This document shows positions 53,559-62,774 of a DNA stretch of 64,000 nt, piece after piece. The notes beneath the pieces were generated by a model. It saw only the letters and a program-made list of their open reading frames with translations. It was not told where the DNA came from and searched no databases. Origin of the DNA: Chitinophaga polysaccharea (lineage in GTDB: Bacteria > Bacteroidota > Bacteroidia > Chitinophagales > Chitinophagaceae). The DNA lies in assembly GCF_007829335.1 (NCBI RefSeq), contig NZ_VIWO01000001.1, forward strand, positions 1,178,001-1,242,000, in the 5' to 3' direction. Made by a program: the position numbers and the translations under genes. The stretch's first letter is position 1. The number at the start of each line of letters is the position of its first letter.

Positions 53559-53623
53559 AAAGCTATTGCAGCGAATGATCAATGCGATTTATATCGGCAA
53601 AGGTCATTCGCTGCAATAGCTTT
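53559..53623. repeat. 20-bp perfect inverted repeat between convergent genes
   Basis: Arms 53559-53578 and 53604-53623 are perfect reverse complements (core GCTATTGCAGCGAATGA) separated by 25 bases. They lie between the lipoprotein gene (ends 53539) and the deacetylase gene (ends 53642 on minus). No T-run follows, so it may be a bidirectional terminator with an unusual loop, or a mobile-element-like palindrome. Confidence 0.7.
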
Positions 53624-53641
53624 GTGCTTTATGTATTCCGC

Positions 53642-54271
53642 TCAACTAACCGGGATGGAAGCGACCTCAAATTTTTGTTTTTTGCAAAACTCCAGTACCC
53701 GCGGCAAGGCATATTCCAGGCGATCCCAGGCCTTGGTGCTGTCATGAAAAACCACGATAGATCCAGGTTGTAATTTGAATACCACGTTCTGTACACAGGC
53801 TTCTCCATTGATCATCGTATCAAAATCTCCGCTTAGGATATCCCACATAATGATTTTTGCCCCTGGTATTTTTTGCCGGATCTGCCGGACCTGGAAAGGC
53901 GTAATCCTGCCATAAGGTGGGCGGAATAAAGGCGAAGCAATATACTTTGCTGCTTCCAGCGTGTTTTCCAGGTACTGTTGTGTATTGGTTTTCCACCCAT
54001 TCAGGTGGTTGTGGGTATGATTGCCGGTAGTGTGCCCCGCTTCCAGTATCTGCTGATAGATGGCAGGGTATTCCACCACATTTTTTCCGATGCAGAAAAA
54101 AGTGGCTTTTGCATTGTATTTGGCCAGTTGTTGTAATACAAACGGAGTAGCCTCCGGATGCGGACCATCATCAAAGGTGAGGTATACTTTGTTGCCAGCG
54201 GGCGACATATTCCAGACGCAGCTTTTGTATAAGGCTTTAAGGATACCAGGCGTTTTAGTAAGATAGAACAT
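53642..54271 (-). CDS. polysaccharide (NodB-type) deacetylase
   Basis: A 209-residue NodB-fold enzyme: KVYLTFDDGPHPEATPFVLQQL carries the catalytic Asp-Asp, GHTTGNHTHNHLNGW the metal His pair, FRPPYGRITPFQVRQI the Arg motif, and WDILSGDFD plus IVVFHDS the C-terminal catalytic residues. It removes N-acetyl groups from chitin or peptidoglycan-like polymers with a divalent metal. No signal peptide is clear, as the N-terminus is short. Converges with the lipoprotein gene. Confidence 0.92.
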   Translation of the reverse strand: MFYLTKTPGILKALYKSCVWNMSPAGNKVYLTFDDGPHPEATPFVLQQLAKYNAKATFFCIGKNVVEYPAIYQQILEAGHTTGNHTHNHLNGWKTNTQQYLENTLEAAKYIASPLFRPPYGRITPFQVRQIRQKIPGAKIIMWDILSGDFDTMINGEACVQNVVFKLQPGSIVVFHDSTKAWDRLEYALPRVLEFCKKQKFEVASIPVS

Positions 54272-54409
54272 ACAGCCTTGGGCTTTTTGCGTTTAGCTTA
54301 TTGATCCCGCAATATACTCAATGTCGTGCAGCCGGGCAGGGGATTAAAAAATTTTAATTTTTGCTGCCCCATCCCTATACTATTCCCGGATCGCTTACCA
54401 CTAAATCCT

Positions 54410-54417
54410 TATCTTTG
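54410..54417 (+). promoter_or_regulatory. -7 element right at the gltX start
   Basis: TATCTTTG matches TAnnTTTG exactly and ends 6 bases before the ATG at 54424, which predicts a leader of only a few bases. No TTG lies 19-21 bases upstream. Confidence 0.5.
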
Positions 54418-54423
54418 CGGCCT

Positions 54424-55953
54424 ATGGATCACAAAAAAGTAAGAGTGCGTTTTGCGCCCAGTCCTACTGGAGGCCTACATCTTGGAGGTGTACGCACTGT
54501 ATTGTTCAACTATTTATTTGCGAAGCAGCATAAAGGCGAATTTGTGCTGCGTATTGAAGATACAGATCAAACCCGCTACGTGCCGGGAGCAGAAGAGTAC
54601 ATCAGCGAATGTTTGAGCTGGTGCGGACTCACGCCGGATGAAAGCCCTGCCCTGGGCGGTCCTTACGGTCCTTACCGCCAGAGTGAACGTAAGCCTTTAT
54701 ACCGTCAGTATGCAGAAAAGCTGGTGCAATCGGGCCATGCCTATTACGCTTTTGATACACCGGAAGAGCTGGAAAGCATGCGCGAACGGCTCAAAACCCC
54801 GGAAAACCCTTCTCCACAATACAACCACCAGGTAAGGCAGAAAATGCGTAACTCGCTCACCCTGCCCGACGCGGAGGTGCAGGAACTGCTGGTGAAAAAT
54901 ACCCCGCATGTGATCCGTATTAATATGCCTGCCAATGAAGACATTACCTTCACAGATATGGTACGTGGCGCAGTTACCTTTAATACCTCACAGGTCGACG
55001 ATAAAGTACTGCTGAAAGCAGACGGTATGCCTACCTATCACCTCGCCGTGGTGGTAGACGACTACCTGATGAAGATTACACACGCTTTCCGCGGAGAGGA
55101 ATGGTTACCGTCAGCGCCAGTACATCTCCTGCTCTGGAAATACCTGGGCTGGGAAGCTGATATGCCCCAATGGGCACACCTCCCGCTGATCCTGAAACCA
55201 GATGGCAACGGGAAACTCAGTAAGCGCGATGGCGATCGTCTAGGCTTTCCTGTTTACGCTATGAACTGGACGGATCCTAAAACCGGCGACCTCACCACTG
55301 GGTTCCGCGAAAGAGGCTTCCTGCCAGAAGCTTTCATCAACATGCTGGCCATGCTGGGTTGGAATGATGGTACCGAACAGGAAATTTTCTCTTTAGCAGA
55401 GCTGATCGAGAAATTTTCTATGGAGCGCGTGCATAAAGCCGGCGCCAAATTCGATTATGAAAAAGCCAAATGGTTTAACCACCAGTATATTCATCATAAA
55501 GACAACGATAGCCTCGCAGCTCTTTTCCAACCTGTACTGGCAGAAAAGGGTATCTCCGCCGCTCCTGCCTATGTAGCTACCGTAGCGGGCCAGGTAAAGG
55601 AACGTTGTTACTTTGTAAATGATATCTGGGAGCACGGGTTTTTCTTCTTCCAAAGCCCCGCCAGTTACGACGAAGCAGCGGTAAAACCAAAATGGAATAC
55701 CGATAAGGAAGCTTTCTTTACTGCCTGGTCTGCCCAGCTGGAGACGCTGGACGCTGCTCCTGCAGCTGAGCTGGAAGCGGCTTTCAAAGCGCTGGCTACC
55801 GAAAGGAATTTAAAGATGGGAGATGTACAACTGCCTTTCCGCATTATGCTGACCGGTGGTAAGTTCGGTCCTCCTGTTTTTGATATCGTAGCCACTTTAG
55901 GTGTAGCGGAAACCCGCAACAGGATCGCCAAAGGGTTGGAAGCGTTTAAATAG
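54424..55953 (+). CDS. gltX: glutamyl-tRNA synthetase
   Basis: A 509-residue class I synthetase. The HIGH box is FAPSPTGGLHLGGVRT near residue 10, and the KMSKS loop is GKLSKRDGDRLG. The frame extends to 54361, but MDHKKVRVRFAPSPT is the family start. It attaches Glu to tRNA-Glu. With glnS also present (56737), the organism appears to charge tRNA-Gln directly. Single gene. Confidence 0.97.
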   Translation: MDHKKVRVRFAPSPTGGLHLGGVRTVLFNYLFAKQHKGEFVLRIEDTDQTRYVPGAEEYISECLSWCGLTPDESPALGGPYGPYRQSERKPLYRQYAEKLVQSGHAYYAFDTPEELESMRERLKTPENPSPQYNHQVRQKMRNSLTLPDAEVQELLVKNTPHVIRINMPANEDITFTDMVRGAVTFNTSQVDDKVLLKADGMPTYHLAVVVDDYLMKITHAFRGEEWLPSAPVHLLLWKYLGWEADMPQWAHLPLILKPDGNGKLSKRDGDRLGFPVYAMNWTDPKTGDLTTGFRERGFLPEAFINMLAMLGWNDGTEQEIFSLAELIEKFSMERVHKAGAKFDYEKAKWFNHQYIHHKDNDSLAALFQPVLAEKGISAAPAYVATVAGQVKERCYFVNDIWEHGFFFFQSPASYDEAAVKPKWNTDKEAFFTAWSAQLETLDAAPAAELEAAFKALATERNLKMGDVQLPFRIMLTGGKFGPPVFDIVATLGVAETRNRIAKGLEAFK

Positions 55954-56001
55954 CCATGTTAGAAGTTGGATATAGATAAAGGCTAAATGATGTAACATCG
56001 T

Positions 56002-56418
56002 TTAGCCTTTGTTGTTTTTCCAGATTTTTAGCGGAGAATGAGCGCTGATGAGGTCGAAGTCGCTGTCGTTATGGACAACTTGAAGATCAAAGCTGATTGC
56101 GTAGTATGCAATCATGCAATCATTACTTTTTCGAATGGTAACTCCCTTTTTCCTTAGAGCCCGAAATAGGTTGGAGGCTCCCATTGCAGCAGCCATAGGC
56201 GTAATTTCCAATTTCGTATAGCCTCTTAAAACTCGCTTGATTTTTTGATGTTGTGCATCATGTCTTATTCCTTGTAATAACTCCTGTACTATAACTGGAA
56301 TTAGCGGGATTTCATAGTCATGCTGCATATAGTAGGCTAATACTTCAGTTGCTGGTGTATTCTTTTGCCGTATCGAATCAATCCATACCGACGTGTCAAA
56401 GAGAAGTGGTTGTTTCAT
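56002..56418 (-). CDS. vapC: VapC-type PIN-domain toxin
   Basis: A 138-residue PIN ribonuclease. Acidic active-site residues are visible: Asp8 in LLFDTSVWIDS, Glu46 in VIVQELLQGI, Asp100 in IRKSNDCMIAYYA and Asp118/120 in VVHNDSDFDLI. It overlaps the antitoxin stop by 4 bases, the usual VapBC coupling. It probably cleaves a tRNA or rRNA when freed from VapB; target unknown. Confidence 0.93.
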   Translation of the reverse strand: MKQPLLFDTSVWIDSIRQKNTPATEVLAYYMQHDYEIPLIPVIVQELLQGIRHDAQHQKIKRVLRGYTKLEITPMAAAMGASNLFRALRKKGVTIRKSNDCMIAYYAISFDLQVVHNDSDFDLISAHSPLKIWKNNKG

Positions 56419-56642
56419 TTGCCTCGCATTTCGTTTAAGTCACCATCCCATTCTATTTTACCTTTTAAATCCAGAAATTTACGTTGATGGATTCCCATCA
56501 CATATTTTCTCAATGCCTCATTAATCACTTCTACTGTAGTTTTTCCCTTGCTGAGTTTCATGGCTTCCTCCATTAATTCGGGATCCAGGTTAACTGTTTC
56601 GATATTGGTTTTAATTTTAATTTTTGTTTTTGCCTTTGCCAT
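56415..56642 (-). CDS. vapB: VapB-type antitoxin
   Basis: A 75-residue antitoxin (ATG at 56642; an ATG two codons earlier also fits). LDPELMEEAMKLSKGKTTVEVINEALRKYV is the ribbon-helix-helix DNA-binding part, and the C-terminal FLDLKGKIEWDGDLNEMRGK wraps the toxin. It represses its own operon together with VapC. The pair sits between gltX (convergent side) and the glnS terminator. Confidence 0.9.
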   Translation of the reverse strand: MAKAKTKIKIKTNIETVNLDPELMEEAMKLSKGKTTVEVINEALRKYVMGIHQRKFLDLKGKIEWDGDLNEMRGK

Positions 56643-56685
56643 AAGCATTAATTTATCATGAACTAAAGTACGTATAATATATACA

Positions 56686-56715
56686 CAAAAAAGGCCGGAC
56701 TGTAACAGTCCGACC
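56686..56715 (-). terminator. terminator of glnS
   Basis: Stem GGCCGGACTG / CAGTCCGACC (56693-56702, 56706-56715) with a 3-base loop; on minus a T-run follows (complement of 56686-56692). Confidence 0.88.
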
Positions 56716-56736
56716 TCCCATATTGTTCAAAAAAGA

Positions 56737-58404
56737 TTAACCTTTTTTACTTTCTTTTGCCCAGGCGTCTTTCAGGGTAACGGTTCTGTTGAACACTACC
56801 TTTTCTGATGTGCTATCCGGGTCTACCGCGAAATAGCCTTTGCGGAGGAACTGGAAACGTTCTCCGGGCTTGGCTTTCAGTAGGCCAGGTTCTACGAATG
56901 CTTCTTTGATTACCGTTAAGGAATCCGGGTTGATGAGGGAAGCGAGGTCGCCTTCTTCTGCTGCGGGGTTTTCCACATTAAACAGGCGATCGTATACACG
57001 TACTTCGGCGGTAGCGGCATGTGTTGCGCTCACCCAGTGGATAGTACCTTTTACGGTCAGGCCGCTGTGGTCGCCGCCGCTTCTGCTTTCCGGCAGGTAG
57101 GTGGCGTAGATGGTAGTAATATTTCCGTTGGCATCTTTTTCTACGCTTTCCCCTTTAATGATATAGGCGTTCTTCAGGCGCACCATCAGGCCGGGGCCCA
57201 GGCGGAAGAATTTTTTGGGTGGTTCTTCCATGAAGTCTTCCCTTTCAATATACAGGGTGTTGCTGAAATGGAGCACGCGGTTACCGGCGGTTTCATCTTC
57301 CGGGTTGTTGTCGGCCACCATTTCTTCTACCTGACCTTCGGGATAGTTGGTGATTACCAGTTTTACCGGGTCCAGTACTGCCATTACGCGGTTGGCAGTT
57401 TTGTTCAGTTCCTCACGGATGCAGAACTCCAGCAGTCCCAGTTCGATGATGTTATCGCGTTTTTGTACACCTACCCTTTCGCAGAGCATACGTATGCTGG
57501 AAGGGGTATAGCCACGGCGACGCAGGCCGCTGATGGTAGGCATGCGGGGATCATCCCAGCCACGTACATGTCCTTCCGTTACGAGTAACTTCAGTTTTCG
57601 TTTGCTCATCACCGTATAGTTGAGGTTTAAGCGGGCAAACTCGTACTGCCGGCTGGGGAAGATGTCCAGTTCCTGGATGAACCAATCGTATAACGGGCGA
57701 TGAGGTATGAATTCCAGGGTACAGATGGAATGGGTAATATTTTCAATGCTATCACTCTGGCCGTGGGCGAAGTCGTACATCGGGTAGATGCACCATTTGT
57801 CGCCGGTACGGTGGTGATGGGCATGTTTAATACGGTACATGAGTGGGTCGCGCATGTGCATATTAGGCGCGGCCAGGTCTAACTTGGCCCGGAGTGTCTT
57901 TTCTCCGTCTTTGAATTCACCTTTACGCATCCGTTCAAACAGGTCGAGGTTCTCCGCTACAGACCGGCTCCTGGAAGGGGTTGGCGTACCGGGTGTGGTA
58001 GGTGTTCCTTTGGCGGCGGCTATTTCGGCAGCGGTAGCATCTTCTACATAGGCCAGTCCTTTTTCGATCATTTTTACGGCAAAGGCGTAGAGTTGTTCGA
58101 AATAATCGGAGGCATACAGTTCTTTATCCCATTCAAATCCCAGCCAGCGGATATCTTCCTTAATAGAATCCACATACTCGGTATCTTCTGTAACCGGGTT
58201 GGTATCATCAAAGCGGAGATTGGTTTTCCCATTGTATTTCTGGGCCAGGCCAAAGTTCAGCACAATAGATTTGGCATGCCCGATATGGAGGTATCCATTG
58301 GGCTCTGGCGGGAAGCGCGTGAGTACGCGGCCTCCGTTTACGCCGTTGGCAATGTCGTCTTCTACAATTTGTTCTATAAAATTGAGGGATCTTTCTTCGC
58401 TCAT
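56737..58404 (-). CDS. glnS: glutaminyl-tRNA synthetase
   Basis: A 555-residue class I synthetase. HIGH box [17 protein letters not shown] near residue 30, KMSKS-like [14 protein letters not shown], and GlnRS-type specificity text [25 protein letters not shown]. The C-terminal beta-barrels bind the anticodon. The frame extends to 58542, but the ATG at 58404 ([13 protein letters not shown]) is the family start. It charges tRNA-Gln directly. Confidence 0.97.
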   Translation of the reverse strand: MSEERSLNFIEQIVEDDIANGVNGGRVLTRFPPEPNGYLHIGHAKSIVLNFGLAQKYNGKTNLRFDDTNPVTEDTEYVDSIKEDIRWLGFEWDKELYASDYFEQLYAFAVKMIEKGLAYVEDATAAEIAAAKGTPTTPGTPTPSRSRSVAENLDLFERMRKGEFKDGEKTLRAKLDLAAPNMHMRDPLMYRIKHAHHHRTGDKWCIYPMYDFAHGQSDSIENITHSICTLEFIPHRPLYDWFIQELDIFPSRQYEFARLNLNYTVMSKRKLKLLVTEGHVRGWDDPRMPTISGLRRRGYTPSSIRMLCERVGVQKRDNIIELGLLEFCIREELNKTANRVMAVLDPVKLVITNYPEGQVEEMVADNNPEDETAGNRVLHFSNTLYIEREDFMEEPPKKFFRLGPGLMVRLKNAYIIKGESVEKDANGNITTIYATYLPESRSGGDHSGLTVKGTIHWVSATHAATAEVRVYDRLFNVENPAAEEGDLASLINPDSLTVIKEAFVEPGLLKAKPGERFQFLRKGYFAVDPDSTSEKVVFNRTVTLKDAWAKESKKG

Positions 58405-58424
58405 AATGATTTTATCTTGGAGGG

Positions 58425-58432
58425 CAAATGTA
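58425..58432 (-). promoter_or_regulatory. -7 element of glnS
   Basis: TACATTTG on minus matches TAnnTTTG exactly, about 20 bases before the glnS ATG. The expected -33 TTG is not present. Confidence 0.5.
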
Positions 58433-58498
58433 CGAAAAAGCCGAAAGCTTACCCTTTTCTGGTTTTTCGTTACATTTACGACCTTAATAAAAAAAGGT

Positions 58499-58918
58499 AT
58501 GGTCAACCCGTTAAATCGTCCTGTTCGTGTATTGGTAGCCAAAGTGGGCCTGGATGGTCATGATCGTGGCGCAAAAGTGATTGCCGCCGCACTGCGGGAT
58601 GCCGGCATGGAAGTGATTTACACCGGTCTCCGGCAAACCCCGGAGATGGTGGTCAATGCTGCCCTCCAGGAAGATGTGGACGCTATCGGGGTGAGTATCC
58701 TTTCCGGCGCTCATATGACGGTATTCCCTAAAATCATCGCGGAAATGAAGCAAAAAGGCTTGAACGACGTACTGCTGACCGGTGGCGGCATTATCCCCGA
58801 TGCCGACATGGAAACTTTACAGGAGATGGGGGTAGGTAAACTGTTTCCCCCGGGTACAAATACCAAAGATATTTCCGAGTATATCACCCAGTGGGTGGCC
58901 GCTCACAGAAATTTTTAA
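58499..58918 (+). CDS. stand-alone B12-binding domain (methylmalonyl-CoA mutase small-domain type)
   Basis: A 139-residue protein with the B12-binding motif DxHxxG as [18 protein letters not shown], then [37 protein letters not shown] and [25 protein letters not shown]. This is the mutase cobalamin domain without the catalytic barrel. It probably complements a separate large subunit elsewhere in the genome. The ATG at 58499 is preferred; longer frames run into the glnS region. Divergent from glnS by 94 bases. Confidence 0.9.
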   Translation: MVNPLNRPVRVLVAKVGLDGHDRGAKVIAAALRDAGMEVIYTGLRQTPEMVVNAALQEDVDAIGVSILSGAHMTVFPKIIAEMKQKGLNDVLLTGGGIIPDADMETLQEMGVGKLFPPGTNTKDISEYITQWVAAHRNF

Positions 58919-59004
58919 ATTTTTTTCGGGATCGTCGTAACATTTCTTACACCGGGTCGTCTTTAAGGTATTCCACATAAATCTAAAAAACCACAACCCG
59001 TATT

Positions 59005-59841
59005 ATGAAATGTAAGTTACTCCCGCTATTCCTGGTACTGTTGCTGATAGGAAGTAGTGTTTTTGCCCAGGAGAAAAAAGATTCGGCCAGTACCCCGGCC
59101 GTTGATAGCACTGAAAAAACGACTTTTACTACCTTCTCCCTGATTTTTGGTAAATACCCTAAACATCGGGAAGGGATATACGTAACGCGTGGCGGCGAAG
59201 GCGCCCTGTTATCTTTTGCATCCATGAAGGAAAACGGGGAACATATGAGGAATATTCCCCGCTTTACCCTCTTTTTCAACATAGGTACCAATTTTAACAA
59301 GGATGTGTCCAAAAACCTGGGCTTTTTCACTGGTATCAACATCAAGAACATTGGGTTGATTTCCAAACCTACCGACTCACTGAAGCTAAAGCAGCGGGTA
59401 TATACCCTGGGTGTTCCGCTGGGATTCAAGATTGGAGATGTAACCGGCGGTAGCTTCTTCTTCTTTGCCGGTGGCGAAATTGACCTGGCTTTTAACTACA
59501 AGGAAAAACAATTTATAGACGGTAAGAAGGTGCATAAATTCAACGAATGGTTCAGCGACCGTACACCGCTCCTGATGCCTTCTGTTTTTGCGGGCTTCCG
59601 TGTCAACCCCGGATTTGGCTTAAAAGTGCAGTATTATCCGCAGAATTTCTTTAACCAGGACTTTAAAACAAAAGATAAGGCAACGGGCAGTAGCATCTAT
59701 CCTTACAAAAACCTGGAAGCCAACCTGGTATTTGTGACCCTCGGATATAATTTTAGTGGGGTGAATTATTTTAAAGTAAAGAGAAAATCGCACTATATGA
59801 AGATGAAAAGTGGCAAAGCAGAGTTTGAAGTAAACTATTAA
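59005..59841 (+). CDS. outer-membrane beta-barrel protein
   Basis: A 278-residue protein with signal peptide (LLPLFLVLLLIGSSVFAQ) and alternating beta-strand text: FTLFFNIGTNFNKDVSKNLGFFTGINI, FKIGDVTGGSFFFFAGGEIDLAFNY, LMPSVFAGFRVNPGFGLKVQYYP and NLVFVTLGYNFSG. It ends with a basic tail rather than a final aromatic residue, so an added C-terminal extension is present. Family not recognised beyond the barrel class. Followed by a terminator. Confidence 0.8.
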   Translation: MKCKLLPLFLVLLLIGSSVFAQEKKDSASTPAVDSTEKTTFTTFSLIFGKYPKHREGIYVTRGGEGALLSFASMKENGEHMRNIPRFTLFFNIGTNFNKDVSKNLGFFTGINIKNIGLISKPTDSLKLKQRVYTLGVPLGFKIGDVTGGSFFFFAGGEIDLAFNYKEKQFIDGKKVHKFNEWFSDRTPLLMPSVFAGFRVNPGFGLKVQYYPQNFFNQDFKTKDKATGSSIYPYKNLEANLVFVTLGYNFSGVNYFKVKRKSHYMKMKSGKAEFEVNY

Positions 59842-59861
59842 GACATTAATGCGTTATTTTA

Positions 59862-59900
59862 AAAACCGGAACTAATTGAATTAGTTCCGGTTTTTTTATT
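59862..59900 (+). terminator. terminator after the barrel protein gene
   Basis: Stem AAACCGGAACTAA / TTAGTTCCGGTTT with a short loop (about 59862-59892), followed by a T-run on plus. Confidence 0.88.
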
Positions 59901-59936
59901 TTGAAGAGAGTCTGATATCACCCAAAATGGAACCAT

Positions 59937-60692
59937 ATGAAACGAAGTCTATTCTTTGTTAGCACGTTACTATTCCTGTGCACCAGTTATGTCCAAGCCC
60001 AATTTGAGATAGGCGTTTCCGGAGGATACAATAAAAATTACCTGCATACCAGTACCGGTTACAGGGCTTATACAAAATATGATGCTTTAAGCGGATTTAC
60101 AGTGAGCATTCCCCTACAATATCACTTTAACAATTGGCTGGCTGTAGAAGCAGATCCGGGGTACATCCAGAAGAATTACGAACAGAAAAGGGACCACTTC
60201 TTTGATGGTATCTATCAAAAAAGTACCAATAGTTACATCCAGTTACCTGTTATGGCCCATTTCTCTTTTGGTGGCGATAAGCTGAAAGGGTTTATGAACC
60301 TGGGCGGGTACGGCGCCTATTGGGCCAGTGGCCACATTAAAGGGGCTATGGCCAATCCCTTTAACCTGGCACCGGATATTCCCGATAATCAGCAGACTTA
60401 TACTTTCTTCGAATACGACAAAGCGTATAACTATAATGAAAAGTACAGCTTCGACAGCCGTCGCGACCGCCGCATGGAATTTGGCCTCCTGGCTGGCGCC
60501 GGCGTTGAGTACCTGTTGCATCAGCGTTACCGCATTTTTGTAGAAGGCAGATATTACTATGGGCTAACCGATCAGCAGAAAAACTATATGATCAACCAGA
60601 TACCGCGTTACAATGATACTTATGTGATCCAGGCTGGCTGCCTGTTTAATCTCAAGAATATCTTCCACCCTGAGTTGGCTGCTGCAGAATAA
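59937..60692 (+). CDS. outer-membrane barrel protein (porin-family type)
   Basis: A 251-residue secreted protein (signal peptide LFFVSTLLFLCTSYVQAQ). The text FEIGVSGGYNKNYLHTS, FTVSIPLQYHFNNWLAVEADPGYIQKNY, LPVMAHFSFGG and FVEGRYYYGLTDQ is that of the Bacteroidota outer-membrane beta-barrel (OMP_b-brl_2-like) group. It probably spans the outer membrane; the cargo is unknown. The S41-like lipoprotein gene follows 27 bases later, so they may be cotranscribed. Confidence 0.85.
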   Translation: MKRSLFFVSTLLFLCTSYVQAQFEIGVSGGYNKNYLHTSTGYRAYTKYDALSGFTVSIPLQYHFNNWLAVEADPGYIQKNYEQKRDHFFDGIYQKSTNSYIQLPVMAHFSFGGDKLKGFMNLGGYGAYWASGHIKGAMANPFNLAPDIPDNQQTYTFFEYDKAYNYNEKYSFDSRRDRRMEFGLLAGAGVEYLLHQRYRIFVEGRYYYGLTDQQKNYMINQIPRYNDTYVIQAGCLFNLKNIFHPELAAAE

Positions 60693-60719
60693 TTTCGTTC
60701 ACTGTTAATAACTGATAAG

Positions 60720-61901
60720 ATGAAATATCTTGATAAATATATCCTGATCATCCTGGTATTGCTTACCGGAGTTTCCTGTCGTAAAGAAATGCCGGAAATC
60801 AATGATCCGCAGAATACCATTGCTGCTAATTTCAATGAAGTGTTTGACGCCTTTTGGAATGGAATGAATAATAATTATATATTCTGGGATATTGACACTG
60901 TTAATTGGGATAACGTATACAAGCAATACAAACCGCTTTTTGCCAAGTTAAACTTGAATGATTCTAATGATGTAAGAAAAGGATATACTTATTTCAAGCA
61001 GATGACAGCAGGGTTGGTTGATTCGCACTATAATATTACGTTTAACGACACCTGGCTGGTGGATTCACCCAGTATCAGTCCTTCTTATGAGCGGAAGTCG
61101 GCCAGTCCCGGTTTTCACAATCCTATTAGTATTTTTCATTTTTATGACACTATCCCGCGCAAATACCTCGACCGGGGCGGTGCTATTCGTGGATATACCA
61201 ATACGGTAGATGGCTCCAATCAATATGTGGCGGTATCGGGAACTATTCAACAAAACATTCTCTATTTTTTCTTCAGCGAATTTGCCTTGAAAGAACTGTA
61301 TAAAACGGACACAGCTAATGGCGTAAAAAGGGTGGAACAGTATTTCTTCGATAAACTGCAGAATACTGCCAATATCAAGGGGATTATTATTGACGTGCGT
61401 GGTAATCCCGGTGGCGCTTTGGCGGACCTTGATTTCCTGTTGGGAAGAATGATCGATAAGCAACTTGATTTCGGCTATACCCGTTCCAAACAAGGAAATG
61501 GCCGCCTGGACTATTCTCCCTGGGCGCCGGCTTTTGCAACGCCGCAGGCAGGGGCACGCAATATTACCGCACCCATTGTGATGCTGGCAGATGCCTGGTC
61601 GGCAAGTATGGCGGAAATGACTACCATGGCCGTGAAAGCGCTGCCCAACGGACATTTCGTGGGAGAACGTACCTGGGGCGCCAATGGTCCGCTGATTGGC
61701 AACCTGTTTTTTAACGGGGGCCAGTTTACCACCAATTATATGAACCTTGTATATACCTCTTCCCTCATGTTGAAATACAAGGATGGGAAAATTTATGAAG
61801 GAGTAGGATTTCCTCCGGACTTGGAAGTGAAATATGATGAAGCTGCGCTTAATTTAGGGCAGGACAAGCAATTAGAGGCTGCCATCGGGCTGATTCATTA
61901 G
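60720..61901 (+). CDS. S41-peptidase-like lipoprotein with altered active site
   Basis: A 393-residue lipoprotein (lipobox Cys20, LLTGVSC). The C-terminal half shows the S41 protease fold: GIIIDVRGNPGGALADLDFL, the nucleophile region LADAWSASMAEMTT with Ser296, and GHFVGERTWGANGPL. The catalytic Lys of S41 enzymes, expected 25 residues after the Ser (near 321), is Ala321, and there is no PDZ domain. It may be inactive or use a different base. It follows the barrel gene. Confidence 0.85.
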   Translation: MKYLDKYILIILVLLTGVSCRKEMPEINDPQNTIAANFNEVFDAFWNGMNNNYIFWDIDTVNWDNVYKQYKPLFAKLNLNDSNDVRKGYTYFKQMTAGLVDSHYNITFNDTWLVDSPSISPSYERKSASPGFHNPISIFHFYDTIPRKYLDRGGAIRGYTNTVDGSNQYVAVSGTIQQNILYFFFSEFALKELYKTDTANGVKRVEQYFFDKLQNTANIKGIIIDVRGNPGGALADLDFLLGRMIDKQLDFGYTRSKQGNGRLDYSPWAPAFATPQAGARNITAPIVMLADAWSASMAEMTTMAVKALPNGHFVGERTWGANGPLIGNLFFNGGQFTTNYMNLVYTSSLMLKYKDGKIYEGVGFPPDLEVKYDEAALNLGQDKQLEAAIGLIH

Positions 61902-61945
61902 GTTATCAAATATTGCTTAATATTGATAAACTAAAAATACGGCCC

Positions 61946-62722
61946 ATGTATCAGACGTTAAGCACAGCCATAGAGCAGAACATCCTGACTATTACGATTA
62001 ATCGCCCGGAGAAAATGAATGCCCTTAACCAGCAGGTGCTGGCAGACCTGGCATTGGCGGTAGATGAAATATACGGCGACAAAACCATTAAAGGAGCTAT
62101 TATCACCGGCGCCGGCGAAAAGGCCTTCGTAGCCGGTGCTGATATCAGTGAATTTCTTACCCTGTCGAGCAAGCAGGGAGAAGAATTGGCAAAAAAAGGT
62201 CATGTGATTTTTAAACGGATAGCCTCCTGTCCCAAACCCATCATCGCGGCGGTGAATGGTTTTGCCCTGGGCGGTGGTTGTGAACTGGCCATGGCCTGTC
62301 ATTTCCGCCTGGCCAGTGAAAATGCCAAATTTGGCCAGCCGGAAGTTAACCTGGGACTGATTCCCGGCTACGGTGGTACCCAGCGGCTCACAGAGTTGAT
62401 TGGCAAAGGCAAAGCCATGGAGCTGATGATGACCGGCGACATGATTACCGCTACTGAAGCCCTGTCCTGGGGACTCGTGAATCACGTGTTGAAGCCCGAA
62501 GAACTGCTGCCCAAAGCCAAAACTATCTTACTGAAAATACAAACCAAGGCGCCGCTGGCCATTGCCCGGGTGATCAAATGCGCCAATGCGGCACTGGACA
62601 AAGACGTAGACGGTTATGAACTTGAACTGAAGGAATTCGGGGCCTGCTTTGCCACCAAAGACCTGGAAGAAGGTGCAGCTGCCTTTATCCAAAAAAGACA
62701 GCCGAATTTTAAGGGAGAATAG
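61946..62722 (+). CDS. enoyl-CoA hydratase / crotonase
   Basis: A 258-residue crotonase (ATG at 61946). The oxyanion-hole regions are visible: AFVAGADISEF and ALGGGCELAMACHFRLAS, with catalytic Glu in GQPEVNLGLIPGYGGTQRL. It hydrates 2-enoyl-CoA in fatty-acid or branched-chain oxidation. It lies between the S41-like gene and fumC on plus. Confidence 0.94.
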   Translation: MYQTLSTAIEQNILTITINRPEKMNALNQQVLADLALAVDEIYGDKTIKGAIITGAGEKAFVAGADISEFLTLSSKQGEELAKKGHVIFKRIASCPKPIIAAVNGFALGGGCELAMACHFRLASENAKFGQPEVNLGLIPGYGGTQRLTELIGKGKAMELMMTGDMITATEALSWGLVNHVLKPEELLPKAKTILLKIQTKAPLAIARVIKCANAALDKDVDGYELELKEFGACFATKDLEEGAAAFIQKRQPNFKGE

Positions 62723-62723
62723 C

Positions 62724-62754
62724 TTGCTGCCCTATCCTTAAAGCTGTACTTTTG
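62724..62754 (+). promoter_or_regulatory. fumC promoter
   Basis: TTG (62724-62726), a 20-bp spacer and TACTTTTG (62747-62754) match the Bacteroidota consensus fully. Transcription would start near 62758, leaving a ~17-base leader. Confidence 0.75.
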
Positions 62755-62774
62755 TACCCTTAAAAGTTTAAGTC

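Noticed and set aside
56643..56685. vapBC promoter with TACTTTAG
   Set aside because: One mismatch in the -7 element and no -33 TTG were found; too weak to list.
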